Shown: positions 15,764 through 16,236 of the stretch, piece by piece
Numbering within the stretch: position 1 is the stretch's first letter
How the letters are laid out: the number at the start of each line of letters is the position of its first letter
DNA from: an uncultured Bacilli bacterium
Lineage (GTDB): Bacteria; Bacillota_I; Bacilli_A; RF39; UBA660
NCBI GenBank assembly: GCA_947631135.1
Contig: CANRKE010000020.1
Coordinates: 1 to 16,236 of the forward strand
Direction: 5' to 3'
DNA: 16,236 nucleotides
Made by a program: the position numbers and the translations under genes
Notes under the pieces: model-generated
The model's input: the letters and a program-made list of their open reading frames with translations, nothing else
What the model was told of the DNA's origin: nothing
Database searches by the model: none

Positions 15764-15792
15764 ATATTATCATGGATTTGGAAAAAGTTCAA
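15764..15792 (-). promoter_or_regulatory. Promoter of leader copy 2 and the SipW-type gene
   Basis: Minus strand: -35 TTGAAC (15787-15792), 17-nt spacer, extended -10 TGATAATAT (TAATAT at 15764-15769). It starts four bases after the stop codon of the upstream gene. Predicted start of transcription is about 15757. Confidence 0.8.
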
Positions 15793-15822
15793 TATCTATT
15801 GTTTAATTTTTTCTTTTTCCAA
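15778..15822. repeat. 10-bp inverted repeat spanning gene end and -35 box
   Basis: Perfect arms TTGGAAAAAG (15778-15787) and CTTTTTCCAA (15813-15822), 25 bp apart, with a smaller CAAT/ATTG pair inside. One arm lies in the last codons of the Rpn-type gene; the other overlaps the edge of the -35 box. It may be an operator or an RNA hairpin ending the upstream transcript; no U-run follows it. Confidence 0.5.
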
Positions 15823-16236
15823 TTCAACAATTTTCTCTTTTTCTAAATTAGTTAATTCTGATATAGTATCAATATCCATTCCTTTTTTTAACATTTTTTT
15901 TGCTGTTTCTATGGCTTGTTTTATAAACCCACGCTTAAATCCACGTTTTTCGCCGAGTTTTAATCCACGTTTTTCACCGAGTTTTAGTCCACGTTTTTCA
16001 CCAAGCTTTTCGCCAGCTCTTTGACCCTTATTGTATATAGAAGTATCGTATGCATCATAACTTCTCATAACTATACTTCCAAAGTCAAAACATTTTTCAT
16101 TCATCACTTGATTTGCTTCATACATACTCTCTTTCTCCCCTAACTTTTCACCTAATCTTTTATCCATATTAACTATAAACCCTAGTACCCTTTCTTTTTC
16201 ATTTAATCTTGCAATGTCATTTATATTATATAATAT
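15796..16236 (-). CDS. Rpn-type PD-(D/E)XK nuclease/transposase family protein, C-terminal part
   Basis: The frame is open to the right edge (23 further codons before the ATG at 16167), so the start and catalytic domain lie outside the window. The visible ~146 residues start with the segment ILYNINDIARLNEKERVLGF, typical of the helical part after the nuclease core of Rpn family recombination-promoting nucleases (often called PD-(D/E)XK nuclease family transposases). A run of GEKLGEKRGLKLGEKRG repeats follows, then the characteristic tail IETAKKMLKKGMDIDTISELTNL. Rpn proteins promote RecA-independent recombination in E. coli, and their tail repeats are hot spots of change. The stop is TAG at 15798-15796. 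Whether the catalytic part is intact cannot be seen. Confidence 0.8.
   Translation of the reverse strand: MLYNINDIARLNEKERVLGFIVNMDKRLGEKLGEKESMYEANQVMNEKCFDFGSIVMRSYDAYDTSIYNKGQRAGEKLGEKRGLKLGEKRGLKLGEKRGFKRGFIKQAIETAKKMLKKGMDIDTISELTNLEKEKIVELEKEKIKQ
15941..16006 (-). repeat. 24-bp tandem repeats in the Rpn-type gene
   Basis: About 2.75 units of 24 bp (15941-15964, 15965-15988, 15989-16006), each encoding GLKLGEKR with few base differences; a diverged unit precedes at about 15928-15940. Repeat number could change by slippage without shifting frame. Confidence 0.75.

Noticed and set aside
15731..16024. Plus-strand open frame ending in RFSPSFNPRFSPS repeats
   Set aside because: Antisense shadow of the Rpn-type gene repeats and of leader 2.

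Overview
The window is very AT-rich, with strong bias to A/T-ending codons, long T-runs after short hairpins, consensus sigma-A-type promoters and Shine-Dalgarno sites of the AGGAGG type. With a Bacilli-type DnaB helicase-loading protein, a SEDS (FtsW/RodA) tail and SipW-type signal peptides, this points to a low-GC Gram-positive bacterium, probably an uncultured, host-associated lineage of Bacilli with a cell wall. Tryptophan is read from TGG throughout (the 3,027-codon gene has no internal TGA), so the standard bacterial code applies although the composition is Mollicutes-like.

Layout, left to right. (1) 1-395: end of an integrated element, with the 3' part of a large serine recombinase gene, its terminator and an AT-rich dyad. 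(2) 396-494: the last 32 codons of an ftsW/rodA-type gene starting abruptly next to the element, so the left end looks like an attachment-site junction inside a SEDS gene. (3) 515-2234, minus strand: a small membrane-anchored PTS IIB-like protein without the catalytic cysteine, and a DnaB-type replication initiation protein, each with its own promoter. (4) 2311-15595, minus strand: a cell-surface block of three large secreted-protein genes. A 3,027-residue bitopic protein with Ig/FN3-like domains and three beta-solenoid (GLUG-type) modules lies between two paralogous genes with SipW/TasA-type N-termini. The upstream paralogue is broken by an in-frame TGA. (5) 15796-16236: C-terminal part of a Rpn-type PD-(D/E)XK nuclease/transposase-family protein, cut by the window edge.

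The most unusual feature is regulatory. Both SipW-type genes, about 11.6 kb apart, start with the same promoter layout and the same leader of about 110 nt. In each leader a segment ACUUACCUU can pair with either of two copies of (A)AGGUAGGU: an upstream one (closing stem) or a downstream one (terminator arm followed by a U-run). Between them a pyrimidine-rich strand pairs with an 8-G tract; the two copies differ in the pyrimidine strand while keeping the pairing. This is the architecture of a riboswitch or other attenuator, but I do not recognise its class. In the copy before the 568-residue protein, the terminator 3' arm also supplies the likely ribosome binding site for a TTG start, so transcription and translation could be controlled together. 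The giant gene lacks this leader; a near-perfect 28-bp palindrome, probably an operator, lies upstream of it.

A reasonable reading is a surface-fibre or adhesion locus: two SipW-type subunits or tip proteins under a shared RNA switch and one very long membrane-tethered adhesin under a separate protein-bound operator. No SipW peptidase or sortase is seen in the window, so processing factors would be encoded elsewhere.
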